NCBI GenBank assembly: GCA_022767125.1 | Contig: JALEPZ010000001.1 | Span: 1 to 55,004, forward strand | Direction of reading: 5' to 3' | Source: Phocaeicola plebeius | GTDB lineage: Bacteria > Bacteroidota > Bacteroidia > Bacteroidales > Bacteroidaceae | DNA length: 55,004 bases | Shown: piece by piece, positions 10,858 through 20,098 of the stretch | Layout of the letters: each line of letters begins with the position of its first letter | Numbering within the stretch: the stretch's first letter is position 1 | Translations under genes and position numbers: made by a program | The notes under the pieces: model-generated | The model's database searches: none | What the model was told of the DNA's origin: nothing | Seen by the model: the letters and a program-made list of their open reading frames with translations, nothing else

Positions 10858-12369
10858 ATGATACACAAAGTGTTAATCGCTAACCGTGGGGAAATTGCCG
10901 TACGCGTGATGCGTTCCTGCCGTGAGATGGGGATCCACACCGTAGCCGTATTCTCAGAAGCCGACAGAACGGCTCGCCACGTACTGTATGCCGACGAAGC
11001 CTGTCTCATCGGACCGGCCGCCTCGCGCGAGAGTTATCTGAACATTGACAAGATTATCGCTGCCGCCAAGCGGATGGGAGCCGATGCTATCCATCCGGGT
11101 TACGGCTTTTTGTCCGAGAATTCCGAATTTGCCCGACGCTGTCGCAAGGAGGGAATCATTTTCATTGGTCCCGATCCAGAAACGATGGAAGCCATGGGCG
11201 ACAAGATTTCAGCCCGCAAGCACATGATTGCAGCGGGTGTACCGGTCGTACCGGGTACCGAACAGCCGCTGCAGAGTGTGGAGGAAGCGAAGGAAATCTG
11301 CAACCGCATCGGCTATCCTGTCATGCTGAAAGCCTCTATGGGAGGTGGCGGTAAGGGAATGCGTCTTATTCACTCCATTGATGAGGTGGAGGAAGCCTAT
11401 AACACCGCCCGCTCGGAATCGATGTCGTCGTTCGGCGACGATACGGTCTATCTGGAAAAGTTCGTGGAAGAGCCTCATCATATTGAGTTCCAGATTCTGG
11501 GTGATAACTTCGGCAATGCCGTCCACTTGTTCGAACGCGAGTGCTCCATCCAGCGCCGCAACCAGAAAATTGTGGAAGAGACTCCTTCGCCTTTCGTTAC
11601 TCCCGAGTTGCGCCAGAAAATGGGCGAGGCAGCCGTTGCCGCCGCCAAGGCGGTCCACTACAAGGGAGCCGGCACCATCGAATTCCTTGTGGACAAACAC
11701 CGCAATTTCTATTTCCTGGAGATGAACACCCGTCTGCAGGTGGAGCACCCCATTACGGAGGAAGTGGTGGGCGTTGACCTCGTGAAGGAGCAGCTCCGCA
11801 TTGCCAGCGGACAGCCCCTGCATTTCCGTCAGGAAGATCTCTATCAGCGCGGCCATGCCATCGAGTGCCGTATCTGTGCCGAAGATACCGACAATAACTT
11901 CATGCCTTCGCCGGGCATCATCCGCCAGCTGGTGGAACCCAATGGCATCGGTGTCCGCATTGACAGCTATGTCTACGATGGCTACGAAATACCTATTTAT
12001 TATGACCCGATGATCGGTAAGCTCATTGTCTGGGCCACGACCCGCCAGTTTGCCATCGAGCGCATGCGGCGCGTGCTCTACGAGTACAAGATTACCGGCA
12101 TGAAGACGAATATCAGCTACCTGCGCCACATCATGCACGTGCCCGATTTCGTAGAGGGCCGTTACAATACCCTGTTCATCCCCAAGCATCAGGATATGCT
12201 GCGCAAGTGGGCCGGCATCAAGGAGGAGGAGACGGAGAACATTGCCATGATTGCCGCCTATATCGACTACCTGATGAATCTGGAGGAAAACAAGTCGGCC
12301 ACGGGCGACAACCGCCCCATCAGCCGCTGGCGTGAGTTCGGATTGAAGAAGGGCGTACTGCGGATTTGA
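10858..12369 (+). CDS. accC: Biotin carboxylase subunit of acyl-CoA carboxylase
   Basis: This 503-residue ATP-grasp enzyme carboxylates the biotin on the carrier protein encoded next. Visible motifs are the N-terminal HKVLIANRGEIAVRVMRSC, the glycine-rich ATP loop KASMGGGGKGM, ECSIQRRNQK and EMNTRLQVEHPITE, all typical of biotin carboxylase. It is about 50 residues longer than E. coli AccC, with an added C-terminus. It is first of three genes (63 nt to the carrier, 51 nt more to the carboxyltransferase) with its own promoter and leader. The carboxyltransferase points to propionyl-CoA or a related short acyl-CoA as substrate, not only acetyl-CoA. Confidence 0.93.
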   Translation: MIHKVLIANRGEIAVRVMRSCREMGIHTVAVFSEADRTARHVLYADEACLIGPAASRESYLNIDKIIAAAKRMGADAIHPGYGFLSENSEFARRCRKEGIIFIGPDPETMEAMGDKISARKHMIAAGVPVVPGTEQPLQSVEEAKEICNRIGYPVMLKASMGGGGKGMRLIHSIDEVEEAYNTARSESMSSFGDDTVYLEKFVEEPHHIEFQILGDNFGNAVHLFERECSIQRRNQKIVEETPSPFVTPELRQKMGEAAVAAAKAVHYKGAGTIEFLVDKHRNFYFLEMNTRLQVEHPITEEVVGVDLVKEQLRIASGQPLHFRQEDLYQRGHAIECRICAEDTDNNFMPSPGIIRQLVEPNGIGVRIDSYVYDGYEIPIYYDPMIGKLIVWATTRQFAIERMRRVLYEYKITGMKTNISYLRHIMHVPDFVEGRYNTLFIPKHQDMLRKWAGIKEEETENIAMIAAYIDYLMNLEENKSATGDNRPISRWREFGLKKGVLRI

Positions 12370-12432
12370 GTCCGCCAACAGCGTCCTACCGAGGAAAAAC
12401 ATGAGGTTTAATCATTAACAAGGAAGATTTTT

Positions 12433-12951
12433 ATGGAAATACATATTGGAGACAGAGTGGCAGATGTGAGCCTGGTGAGCAAGGAAGGCAACCTGGTACA
12501 GCTGACCATTGACGGAGTGCCCTATGATGTAGATATCGTGATGGCGGAAAACGGCAGCTGCTCCATTCTGCACGACGGACACTCGTTCAATGCCGAACTG
12601 ATCCGCAAGGAAGGTGGCAAGAGCTATACGGTGAACGCACACTACCAGCAGTACAATGTCGACATCATTGACTCTCAGGCCAAGTTCCTGCGCATGCGCA
12701 AGGGCGGTGAGGAGAAGCAGGACGACAAGATTGTGTCGCCGATGCCCGGCAAGGTGGTCAAGATTCCCGTCAAGGTGGGCGACCGCCTGCAGGCCGGCGA
12801 CATCGTAGTGGTCATCGAAGCCATGAAGATGCAGAGCAACTACAAGGTGAACAGCGAATGTGTGGTCAAGGAGATTCTGGTCAATGAGGGTGACTCGGTG
12901 AACAGCAACCAGACTATCATGACGCTCGACCTCGTGGAAGGGGAGGAGTGA
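12433..12951 (+). CDS. Biotin carboxyl carrier protein
   Basis: The protein has 172 residues. The C-terminal half is a biotinyl/lipoyl domain (about 98-170) with the biotinylation motif EAMKM at 129-133, so Lys132 carries biotin. The N-terminal 90 residues form the small beta-rich domain seen in Bacteroidales carriers (LVQLTIDGVPYDVDIV). It shuttles CO2 between the biotin carboxylase and the carboxyltransferase on either side. It lacks the long Ala/Pro linker of decarboxylase gamma subunits. Confidence 0.92.
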   Translation: MEIHIGDRVADVSLVSKEGNLVQLTIDGVPYDVDIVMAENGSCSILHDGHSFNAELIRKEGGKSYTVNAHYQQYNVDIIDSQAKFLRMRKGGEEKQDDKIVSPMPGKVVKIPVKVGDRLQAGDIVVVIEAMKMQSNYKVNSECVVKEILVNEGDSVNSNQTIMTLDLVEGEE

Positions 12952-13002
12952 ATCAGGAACCGCTTGAACATAGTGTAACAACTTTAAAACAAAACAATTC
13001 AC

Positions 13003-14526
13003 ATGGAACAATATAAGATATTCGAGGAACTCGACAAGGCGGCTACGCTGGGCGGCGGTGTCGACCGCATCGAACGCCAGCACGCCAACGGCCATATGAC
13101 CGCACGCGAACGTATCGACACGCTGCTTGACAAGGGTACGTTCAATGAAATGGACAAACTGGTGATTCACCATTGCACCGACTTCGGGATGGAAAAGAAC
13201 CATATTCCCGGCGACGGCATTGTGTGCGGGTACGGAAAGATTGACGGACGTCTGGTCTATGTCTATGCCTACGACTTCACCGTCTACGGCGGTACACTGA
13301 GCGAGACGGGTGCCCGCAAGATTGAGAAGGTGCAGCAGCTGGCCTTGCGCAACGGGGCACCGGTGATTGCCCTCAACGACTCGGGAGGTGCCCGCATCCA
13401 GGAAGGGGTGGGCAGCATTTCGGGATATGCCTCCATCTTCTACCAGAACACCATTGCTTCGGGAGTGATTCCGCAGATTTCTGCCATTCTCGGCCCTTGC
13501 GCCGGCGGTGCGTGCTATTCTCCTGCGCTTACCGATTTCATCTTCATGGTGAAGGAGAAGAGCCATATGTTCATCACCGGTCCCGATGTGGTGAAGGCTG
13601 TGACCCACGAAGAGGTGGACAAGGAAGAATTGGGTGGTGCCTATACTCATAGCAGCAAGAGCGGTGTCAGCCATTTCTTGTGCGATACCGAGGAGGAAAC
13701 CCTGATGAGCATCCGTGAGTTGCTCAGCTTCCTGCCGTCGAACAACATGGACGATGCGCCTGTTATCCCCTGTACCGATGATATCCGCCGTGCTGAAGAG
13801 TCGCTGATGAGCGTCATTCCTGCCGACCCCAATATGCCGTATGACATCAAGAACATCATTGAACCCGTGGTAGACAACCATTACTTCTTCGAGGTCATGC
13901 CCCATTTTGCCAAGAACATCGTGGTGGGGTTTGCCCGCATGAACGGGCGTTCGGTAGGCATCGTGGCCAACCAGCCTGCTTTCCTGGCCGGCGTGCTCGA
14001 CATTGATGCTTCCGACAAGGCCGCCCGCTTCATCCGCTTCTGCGACTGTTTCAATATTCCGCTCATCACCTTCGAGGATGTACCCGGCTTCTTGCCTGGC
14101 TGCACCCAGGAGCACAACGGCATTATCCGCCACGGCGCGAAGATTGTCTATGCTTTTGCCGAAGCCACCGTGCCCAAGATCACGGTCATCACCCGGAAGG
14201 CCTACGGAGGAGCTTACATCGTGATGAACAGCAAGCCCATTGGGGCCGATGTGAACTTCTCGTACCCCAGTGCCGAAATCGCCGTGATGGGAGCCGACGG
14301 GGCCGTGAACATCCTCTACCGCAAGGCCACTCCCGAAGAGAAGGCCAAGGCCATCGAAGACTATAAGGAAAAGTTCTCGAATCCCTACCGCGCTGCCGAG
14401 AAGGGATATATCGACGAAATCATCCTGCCGAAGGATACCCGCTACAAGCTGATCCAGGCGTTGGAGATGACCCAGAACAAGAGCCAGAGCAATCCGCCGA
14501 AGAAACACGGTAACATGCCGCTCTAA
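13003..14526 (+). CDS. Acyl-CoA carboxylase beta subunit (carboxyltransferase; propionyl-CoA carboxylase/methylmalonyl-CoA decarboxylase alpha type)
   Basis: This 507-residue crotonase-fold carboxyltransferase moves CO2 between biotin and acyl-CoA. NDSGGARIQEGVGSISGY and GPCAGGACYSPALTDF are the two acyl-CoA/biotin oxyanion regions of the PccB/MmdA family; KAYGGAYIVMN follows in the second half. The same family serves both propionyl-CoA carboxylase and sodium-pumping methylmalonyl-CoA decarboxylase. A soluble biotin carboxylase in the same operon favours the ATP-driven carboxylase. No membrane decarboxylase beta subunit is present. A link to the succinate-propionate pathway of Bacteroidales is inferred. 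Confidence 0.9.
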   Translation: MEQYKIFEELDKAATLGGGVDRIERQHANGHMTARERIDTLLDKGTFNEMDKLVIHHCTDFGMEKNHIPGDGIVCGYGKIDGRLVYVYAYDFTVYGGTLSETGARKIEKVQQLALRNGAPVIALNDSGGARIQEGVGSISGYASIFYQNTIASGVIPQISAILGPCAGGACYSPALTDFIFMVKEKSHMFITGPDVVKAVTHEEVDKEELGGAYTHSSKSGVSHFLCDTEEETLMSIRELLSFLPSNNMDDAPVIPCTDDIRRAEESLMSVIPADPNMPYDIKNIIEPVVDNHYFFEVMPHFAKNIVVGFARMNGRSVGIVANQPAFLAGVLDIDASDKAARFIRFCDCFNIPLITFEDVPGFLPGCTQEHNGIIRHGAKIVYAFAEATVPKITVITRKAYGGAYIVMNSKPIGADVNFSYPSAEIAVMGADGAVNILYRKATPEEKAKAIEDYKEKFSNPYRAAEKGYIDEIILPKDTRYKLIQALEMTQNKSQSNPPKKHGNMPL

Positions 14527-14547
14527 TCAAGGAAAGGAGGAAGCGTC

Positions 14548-15093
14548 ATGAAGAGAATATGGGCCTGTATGGCTATAATAGGGGGGCTGCTTTTCGCGGC
14601 TCCCGCTCTCCAGGCACAGGAGGCGGCCACTCCTGATGCTGTGGGCTATATCGTAAAGGTGGGCCAGACGGCTCCCGACTTCGAGATGACCCTTGCCGAC
14701 GGAAGTTCCGTGAAACTGAAGGACTTGCGGGGAAAGGTCGTCATGCTACAGTTCACGGCCAGCTGGTGTGGTGTCTGCCGTAAGGAGATGCCCTTCATCG
14801 AAAGCGATATTTGGCAGAAGCACAAGGACAATGCTGGATTTGCCCTCTTTGGCATCGACCGCGACGAACCGTTGGCCAAGGTGCAGGCGTTCGCCCGGCA
14901 GACCAAGATTACGTATCCGCTGGCACTGGATCCCGGAGCCGACATATTTGCCCTCTTTGCCGACCGGAAGGCGGGGGTGACCCGCAACGTGTTGATAGGC
15001 CGTGACGGTAAGATTGTCCTGATGACCCGTCTGTACAACGAGGAGGAGTTTGCCTCGCTGTGCCGGAAAATCGATGAATTGTTGGCAGAATGA
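14548..15093 (+). CDS. TlpA/ResA-like periplasmic thiol-disulfide oxidoreductase
   Basis: The protein has 181 residues with a signal peptide (about 1-24, ending ALQAQ). The thioredoxin fold is clear from GQTAPDFEMTLADGSSVKLKD and the redox motif ASWCGVCRKEMP (Cys74, Cys77). It should reduce or oxidise disulfides in exported proteins; the CGVC pair suggests a reductant like TlpA. It begins 21 nt after the carboxylase gene and its stop overlaps the next start (ATGA), so the amidase is probably translationally coupled to it. Confidence 0.85.
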   Translation: MKRIWACMAIIGGLLFAAPALQAQEAATPDAVGYIVKVGQTAPDFEMTLADGSSVKLKDLRGKVVMLQFTASWCGVCRKEMPFIESDIWQKHKDNAGFALFGIDRDEPLAKVQAFARQTKITYPLALDPGADIFALFADRKAGVTRNVLIGRDGKIVLMTRLYNEEEFASLCRKIDELLAE

Positions 15094-15923
15094 CGGCAAA
15101 TGGCATGAAACGACATTGGAAGTGCATTCTGCTGGGGCTGCTGCTTTGCCTGCCGGCTTATCCGGACAAGAAAAAGGGCCTTTCCGAACCGCTGTTCGGG
15201 AAGGTCCATGCGGCTTATAGTGTCACCTCTTCCGAACTGAAAGGGGCGGTGTTCTATCTGGTGAGCGGGCATGGCGGGCCGGATCCCGGCTGCATCGGCC
15301 GTTACAACGGGAAAGAACTGCATGAAGACGAGTATGCCTACGACATCGTGCTCCGACTCGGCCGTGAACTCTTGCGGCGGGGGGCAACTGTTCATTTCAT
15401 CATCCAGGATGCCAAGGATGGCATCCGCGACGAGGCTATCCTGAAGAACAGCAAACGCGAAACCTGCATGGGAAAGACGATTCCTCTGAACCAAGTGGCC
15501 CGCCTGCAGCAGCGTTGCCAAGCCATCAATGCACTCGACAAGAAGGCGGGAGGCACCTACCGGAGGGCAGTTTTCGTTCATGTGGACAGCCGTAGCCGGG
15601 GCAAACAGACCGATGTGTTCTTCTACCATGCCAAAGGAAGCCAGAAGGGACTGCGGCTGGCCAAGTGCCTCCAGTCTACGTTCGCAGCCAAATACAGCCT
15701 CCATCAGCCTAACCGTGGATTTCGGGGTACGGTGAGCGAGCGCGACCTCTATGTATTGCGCAATACGGCTCCCGTGGGTGTGTTCCTGGAGTTGGGAAAC
15801 ATCCAGAATGCCCGCGACCAGCAGCGACTCGTCATTCCCGGCAACCGGCAGGCACTGGCCAACTGGATTGTGCAAGGTATTGTGAGCGACTTTAAAGCAA
15901 AAAACAAATCCAAAAAGAAATAG
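15090..15923 (+). CDS. N-acetylmuramoyl-L-alanine amidase (Amidase_3)
   Basis: The protein has 277 residues from the overlapping ATG, or 272 from the ATG at 15105, which directly precedes a signal-peptide-like stretch (WKCILLGLLLCLPAYP). Amidase_3 zinc-site motifs are SGHGGPDPGCIG (first His), LHEDEYAYDI (Glu) and VHVDSRSRG (second His). The catalytic Glu fits GVFLELGNIQN. It should cut the amide between MurNAc and the stem peptide during wall turnover or division. HVDS replaces the more usual HADA/HANA. Confidence 0.85.
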   Translation: MTANGMKRHWKCILLGLLLCLPAYPDKKKGLSEPLFGKVHAAYSVTSSELKGAVFYLVSGHGGPDPGCIGRYNGKELHEDEYAYDIVLRLGRELLRRGATVHFIIQDAKDGIRDEAILKNSKRETCMGKTIPLNQVARLQQRCQAINALDKKAGGTYRRAVFVHVDSRSRGKQTDVFFYHAKGSQKGLRLAKCLQSTFAAKYSLHQPNRGFRGTVSERDLYVLRNTAPVGVFLELGNIQNARDQQRLVIPGNRQALANWIVQGIVSDFKAKNKSKKK

Positions 15924-15928
15924 CCACT

Positions 15929-16420
15929 ATGAAATTCAATAACGAACAAGTGCGTCGTCAGGACCGCTTGATGGACGAAAATAAAGCGTTTGACCTCCTC
16001 AAGAAGGCAGAGTATGGAGTGCTTTCCATGCGTTCGGAAGACGGTGAGGGGGCCTATGGCATTCCTGTCAGCTACGTATGGGACAAGGGCAACTCTATCT
16101 ACATTCATTGCGCCCCGGTAGGTCGGAAACTCCGTTGCATGGATGCCTGTTCCGAGGTGTCCTTCTGCGTGGTGGGGCGTACGCGGGTCATTCCCTCTGA
16201 GTTCACCACGGCCTATGAGAGTGTGGTGATGCGCTGCACGGCTCATCGCAGCCTGCACGAGGCAGAGCGGATGTCGGCCCTCTCGCTGCTCATCAGCAAA
16301 TACGCGCCCGATGACCGCATGCGGGGCATCGACTACGCCAACCGCTCCTTCCATCGTACGGAAATCATCCGCCTCGACATTTTGGAAATCAGTGCGAAGC
16401 AGAAGGACCGTTTCGAATAG
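15929..16420 (+). CDS. Pyridoxamine 5'-phosphate oxidase-like flavoprotein (NimA-like)
   Basis: This 163-residue, single-domain FMN-binding split-barrel protein has AEYGVLSMRSEDGEGAYGIP (about 27-46), YIHCAPVGRKL and SFCVVGRTRVIP, typical of the Nim-like branch of the PNPOx superfamily. Nim proteins reduce nitroimidazoles to harmless amines, but most relatives are uncharacterised flavin enzymes, so resistance cannot be assumed. It follows the amidase stop by 5 nt and is part of the same run of genes. Confidence 0.8.
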   Translation: MKFNNEQVRRQDRLMDENKAFDLLKKAEYGVLSMRSEDGEGAYGIPVSYVWDKGNSIYIHCAPVGRKLRCMDACSEVSFCVVGRTRVIPSEFTTAYESVVMRCTAHRSLHEAERMSALSLLISKYAPDDRMRGIDYANRSFHRTEIIRLDILEISAKQKDRFE

Positions 16421-16472
16421 GGGAAACCTCGACGGACGACAGTAAGAAAACAAATAACCAGTCAATAGTAGT

Positions 16473-16679
16473 ATGAAAACCTACGACATTTATTTTACAG
16501 ACGGTTCAACGACCGACAATAAGGGGTTCTCCATCAAACTGGAGGAGAAAGCCATCCGGATGGCTCAGGATATGCTGGCCAAGGGACACACCTTGGTAGA
16601 AGAATATGCAGGCGGAACCATTTCAGTGGTCTGCTCCGACGGCACCACGGTGTGGAGCCAGCCGATTCCGAAGAAATAA
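16473..16679 (+). CDS. Small conserved-looking hypothetical protein (68 aa)
   Basis: I do not recognise this protein. It has 68 residues, starts MKTYDIYFTDGSTTDNKGFS, has a central helix-like stretch (EEKAIRMAQDMLAKG) and a C-terminal strand pair (GGTISVVCSDGTTVWSQP). There is no signal peptide or membrane segment. Codon use and spacing (52 nt after the flavoprotein, 27 nt before ribE) suggest a real gene co-transcribed with its neighbours. Confidence 0.65.
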   Translation: MKTYDIYFTDGSTTDNKGFSIKLEEKAIRMAQDMLAKGHTLVEEYAGGTISVVCSDGTTVWSQPIPKK

Positions 16680-16706
16680 CGATTCAACCAACTAATAGAA
16701 GAAACT

Positions 16707-17321
16707 ATGTTCTCAGGTATTGTAGAAGAATATGCAGAAGTGGTAGGGGTAGTGAAAGATCAGGAAAACCTGCACCTTACCTTGACATGCTCGTTTGTGG
16801 ACGAGCTGAAGATTGACCAGAGCGTATCCCACAACGGTGTCTGTCTTACAGTGGTGCGCATAGAAAATGGTACGTATACGGTGACGGCCATGAAGGAGAC
16901 CATCGAACGCTCGAACATCGGGCTACTGAAGGTGGGAGACAAGGTGAATGTGGAACGGAGTATGTTGATGAACGGCCGTCTGGACGGCCACATCGTGCAG
17001 GGTCATGTTGACCAGACGGCGGTATGCACGTCGGTCGAGGATGCTGAAGGCAGCTGGTACTACACGTTCCGTTACGATTTTCGTCCCGAGATGGCCCGTC
17101 GTGGCTATTTCACGGTAGACAAGGGTTCAGTGACGGTGAATGGTGTCAGCCTGACTGTCTGCAATCCCACGCGTGACACGTTTCAGGTGGCCATCATTCC
17201 CTATACGTTTGAGCACACGAATTTCCACACGCTGAAGGTGGGCAGTATTGTCAATCTGGAGTTCGACATTATCGGCAAATATATTTGTCGGATGAAGGAA
17301 GTTGTAAATAATGAGGAATAA
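16707..17321 (+). CDS. ribE: Riboflavin synthase, alpha chain
   Basis: This 204-residue cytoplasmic enzyme dismutates two 6,7-dimethyl-8-ribityllumazines to riboflavin. It shows the two-repeat structure: MFSGIVEE and SVSHNGVCLTVV in the first half, GSVTVNGVSLTV in the second, plus GHIVQGHVDQTA at the domain boundary. Length is normal. No FMN riboswitch is visible upstream; the gene appears to be read with the genes before it. It is last in the run, and a large palindromic repeat follows within 11 nt. Confidence 0.95.
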   Translation: MFSGIVEEYAEVVGVVKDQENLHLTLTCSFVDELKIDQSVSHNGVCLTVVRIENGTYTVTAMKETIERSNIGLLKVGDKVNVERSMLMNGRLDGHIVQGHVDQTAVCTSVEDAEGSWYYTFRYDFRPEMARRGYFTVDKGSVTVNGVSLTVCNPTRDTFQVAIIPYTFEHTNFHTLKVGSIVNLEFDIIGKYICRMKEVVNNEE

Positions 17322-17331
17322 AAAATAAAAA

Positions 17332-17504
17332 GAAGGTGTGTCAAATAATTCAGCATCGCCTATCTAATTGTCATTCTGAGCGTAGCGAAGAATCTGAATA
17401 CATGCACTGACGCTTTACAGATTGACTTCGCCGAACGTTGTTTCTTCACTTCGTTCAGAATGACAAGCACAATAACAGGCGTTTTTAATTTTTGACACAC
17501 CCTC
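17332..17504. repeat. Palindromic repeat family A, copy 1 (full length, 173 bp)
   Basis: The ends are GAAGGTGTGTCAAA and TTTGACACACCCTC. Inside, TTGTCATTCTGAGCG...GCGAAGAA pairs with TTCTTCACTTCGTTCAGAATGACAA, and AATCTG with CAGATT. It lies between convergent ribE and lysA. The flanks are A-rich on the left and T-rich on the right, extending the stem, so it could terminate transcription from both sides. Other copies: 23947-24052, 31634-31803 and 48061-48122. Confidence 0.85.
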
Positions 17505-17512
17505 TTTTTCAT

Positions 17513-18673
17513 TTATAAAATCTCCTCTGAAAGGAAGCCTTTCGGCAGTTCCCGGCAGTTATAGACGGAAGCCATAATTTCGCCATAGGCACCGGCAGAA
17601 CGGATGGCGAGGAAATCACCCCGTTTCGTGCGGTTCATGTCGATAGCTTTGCCGAACACGTCCGATGATTCGCAAATCGGGCCTACTACATCGTACGTCT
17701 CCATCGGTTCCTCTGATGAGACATTCTCGATTTTATGGTAGGCCTGGTACAGCGCTGGACGAATCAAGTCCGACATACCTGCATCTACAATGGCAAACTG
17801 CTTGTTCGTACCCTGTTTCACATACGTTACCCGGGTGATGAGGCTGCCGCACTGTGCCACTACCGAGCGGCCCAGTTCGAAGTGCAGCGTCTGCTGCGGA
17901 CGCAGGCGCAGGTGCTTGTGGTACGTGGCAAAATACCCTGCGAAGTCGGGAATCGGCTGGCGGTTCGGATGCGCATAGTCAATGCCCAGTCCGCCGCCCA
18001 CGTTGATATGCTCCACGATAATCTGGCGGGCATACAGCTGCTCCTGCAACTCGTTGATCCGGTTACACAATGCCACGAAGTCGCCCATGTCGAGAATTTG
18101 CGAGCCGATGTGGAAATGCAGGCCCACGAACTTCACGTGTTTCATCTCCAGTGCCAAGTCGATAACCCGGTTCATGTCAGCCATGCTGATGCCGAACTTG
18201 TTCTCGGCCAGTCCCGTTGTGATATTGGCATGTGTATGTGCTCCCACATCCGGATTGATGCGGAATGCCACGCGGGCAATCTTGTTTTTTGCCGCTGCCA
18301 GTTCGTTGATGACTTCCAGCTCCGGAATCGACTCCACGTTGAAGCAGAAAATGTCGTAGTCCAGACCCAGGTTGATCTCCCAGTCTGTCTTGCCCACACC
18401 GGCATATACGATCTTGCTGGCCGGGAAACCCGCTTTGACCGCAGCCTTGATTTCACCGCCGCTCACGCAGTCTACCCCCAGTCCGCTTTCGCGGATGATG
18501 CCCAGCACCTTAGGGTTGGCATTCGCCTTCACGGCATAATGCACACAGAATTTGTTGTATTTGCCTGCTTCCTCCTGAATGGTCTTCAAGGTGTTGCGGA
18601 GCAGGGTTGCATCGTAGTAGTAAAAGGGGGTTTGTAAAGCCCCGAACTTTTCAATGGGAAAGGTTCCTTTCAT
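17513..18673 (-). CDS. lysA: Diaminopimelate decarboxylase
   Basis: This 386-residue PLP enzyme makes lysine from meso-diaminopimelate, the last step of lysine synthesis. PLP Lys lies in HYAVKANANPKVL (about residues 45-57); GVDCVSGGEIK, HFHIGSQI, NVGGGLGIDYAH and the active-site CESSDVFGK are present. It starts 9 nt after lysC ends, so the first and last enzymes of the pathway form one leftward operon. Confidence 0.95.
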   Translation of the reverse strand: MKGTFPIEKFGALQTPFYYYDATLLRNTLKTIQEEAGKYNKFCVHYAVKANANPKVLGIIRESGLGVDCVSGGEIKAAVKAGFPASKIVYAGVGKTDWEINLGLDYDIFCFNVESIPELEVINELAAAKNKIARVAFRINPDVGAHTHANITTGLAENKFGISMADMNRVIDLALEMKHVKFVGLHFHIGSQILDMGDFVALCNRINELQEQLYARQIIVEHINVGGGLGIDYAHPNRQPIPDFAGYFATYHKHLRLRPQQTLHFELGRSVVAQCGSLITRVTYVKQGTNKQFAIVDAGMSDLIRPALYQAYHKIENVSSEEPMETYDVVGPICESSDVFGKAIDMNRTKRGDFLAIRSAGAYGEIMASVYNCRELPKGFLSEEIL

Positions 18674-18682
18674 ATTGTAGTA

Positions 18683-19999
18683 TTACTTGTTAAAGAGTTC
18701 ATCGCTCAGTGCCTGCAAGGCTGCCTTCTTGTCGGATTCACGCACCAGGAAGGAGATGTTATAGTTGCTGCCTCCGAAGGAAATCATGCGTACCGGAATG
18801 TTGCGCATGGCATCGAGGGCTTTCGTTTCAAAGCCCACATTCTCCCATTCGAGGTCGCCTACTACGCAGATGATGCACATATCGTGGTCTACGGTCACCG
18901 TGCCATACTTCTTCAGGTCGTCCACGATTTCGTGCAGGTGCTTCGTGTTGTCGATGGACATGGACACACCCACCTCCGAGGTACAGATCATATCGATTGA
19001 CGTCTGGTAGCTCTCGAAGATTTCGAATACCTTGCGCAGGAACCCGTGGGCCAGCAGCATACGGCTCGACTTGATTTTGATGGCCGTAATGTTGTCTTTG
19101 GCGGCTACGGCCTTAATCTTTCCCTTTTCCGTCTCGTTGCTGATGAGTGTGCCCGGAGCGGACGGCTCCATGGTATTGAGCAGACGGACAGGAATATTGG
19201 CATATTTGGCCGGCTGTACGCACGTGGGATGCAGAATCTTTGCCCCGAAGTACGCCAGTTCGGCTGCCTCTTCGAAGTGGAGGTGGCGGACAGGCGATGT
19301 CTTGTCGACGATGCGCGGGTCATTGTCGTGCATGCCGTCGATGTCTGTCCAGATCTGGATTTCGGAAGCCTGGATGGCAGCACCGATGAGCGAAGCCGTA
19401 TAGTCACTGCCTCCGCGTTGCAGATTGTCAATTTCGCCGTACGCATTGCGGCAGATGAATCCCTGCGTGATGTAGATGTCTGCGTCGGGCTGTGCCTCCA
19501 ACTGCATGCGCAGCTTCTCGCCGATATATGTCAGGTCGGGCTCGCTGTTCTTGTCGGTACGCATGAATTCCAGTGCCGGAATCAGTACCGCCTTCACGCC
19601 CTGTTCCAGCAAGTAGTTAGTCACCATGTTGGTTGACATGATTTCCCCTTGCGCCAGAATGACCTTTTCCTCGAACAAGGTAAAGATATCTTTCGTGTAC
19701 GAACGGATGTAGTCGAATACCGATTTCACGAAATCCAGTGTCAGCTGCTTGTATTCGTCGGTAGCGAACAGCTCGTTGATGTGCTGTCTGTATTTCGACT
19801 CCAGCTTGTTGATGATTTCGTTGGCCCCTTCGGGATTCTTCTGGTAGAGGTAATCAGAAATCTCCACCAGGGTATTGGTGGTACCCGACATGGCGGACAA
19901 TACCACAATCTTCTTCTCACCGTCAGTAATCAATTTGGCCACATCTTTCATGCGCTGTGCAGAGCCTACGGATGTTCCTCCAAACTTTAAAACCTTCAT
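18683..19999 (-). CDS. lysC: Aspartate kinase
   Basis: This 438-residue enzyme phosphorylates aspartate, the first step toward lysine, threonine, methionine and diaminopimelate. The N-terminal KFGGTSVGSAQRM (3-15) and RGGSDYTASLIGAA are kinase-domain motifs; two ACT domains follow (about 300-438), the usual site of amino-acid feedback. It is monofunctional, without homoserine dehydrogenase. Co-transcription with lysA suggests a lysine-responsive isozyme, but this is inference. Confidence 0.95.
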   Translation of the reverse strand: MKVLKFGGTSVGSAQRMKDVAKLITDGEKKIVVLSAMSGTTNTLVEISDYLYQKNPEGANEIINKLESKYRQHINELFATDEYKQLTLDFVKSVFDYIRSYTKDIFTLFEEKVILAQGEIMSTNMVTNYLLEQGVKAVLIPALEFMRTDKNSEPDLTYIGEKLRMQLEAQPDADIYITQGFICRNAYGEIDNLQRGGSDYTASLIGAAIQASEIQIWTDIDGMHDNDPRIVDKTSPVRHLHFEEAAELAYFGAKILHPTCVQPAKYANIPVRLLNTMEPSAPGTLISNETEKGKIKAVAAKDNITAIKIKSSRMLLAHGFLRKVFEIFESYQTSIDMICTSEVGVSMSIDNTKHLHEIVDDLKKYGTVTVDHDMCIICVVGDLEWENVGFETKALDAMRNIPVRMISFGGSNYNISFLVRESDKKAALQALSDELFNK

Positions 20000-20049
20000 T
20001 TCTCGTCTTGTTTTAGATAATTGTTCAATAATAAATCTGTTCCAGTGCG

Positions 20050-20057
20050 CAAATATA
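20050..20057 (-). promoter_or_regulatory. lysC-lysA promoter -7 box (TATATTTG)
   Basis: The minus strand reads TATATTTG, about 50 nt before the lysC ATG, with TTG 18 nt further upstream (20078-20076). It lies between the end of the ftsE-like gene and lysC. Confidence 0.55.
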
Positions 20058-20098
20058 ATGCAAATCGGCTACACTGCAATGCAAAATGTCATTTTTTC

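Noticed and set aside
12415-14508. 697-codon open frame antisense to the carboxylase genes
   Set aside because: It spans two well-defined genes on the other strand and shows no family motif.
15929-16420. Nitroimidazole resistance gene
   Set aside because: The fold fits the Nim-like group, but chromosomal relatives are mostly not resistance genes, and no resistance-specific context (such as an insertion sequence promoter) is present.
17332-17504. CRISPR array or attachment site at the repeats
   Set aside because: Single palindromes at distant sites, no regular spacers, no cas genes or integrase.
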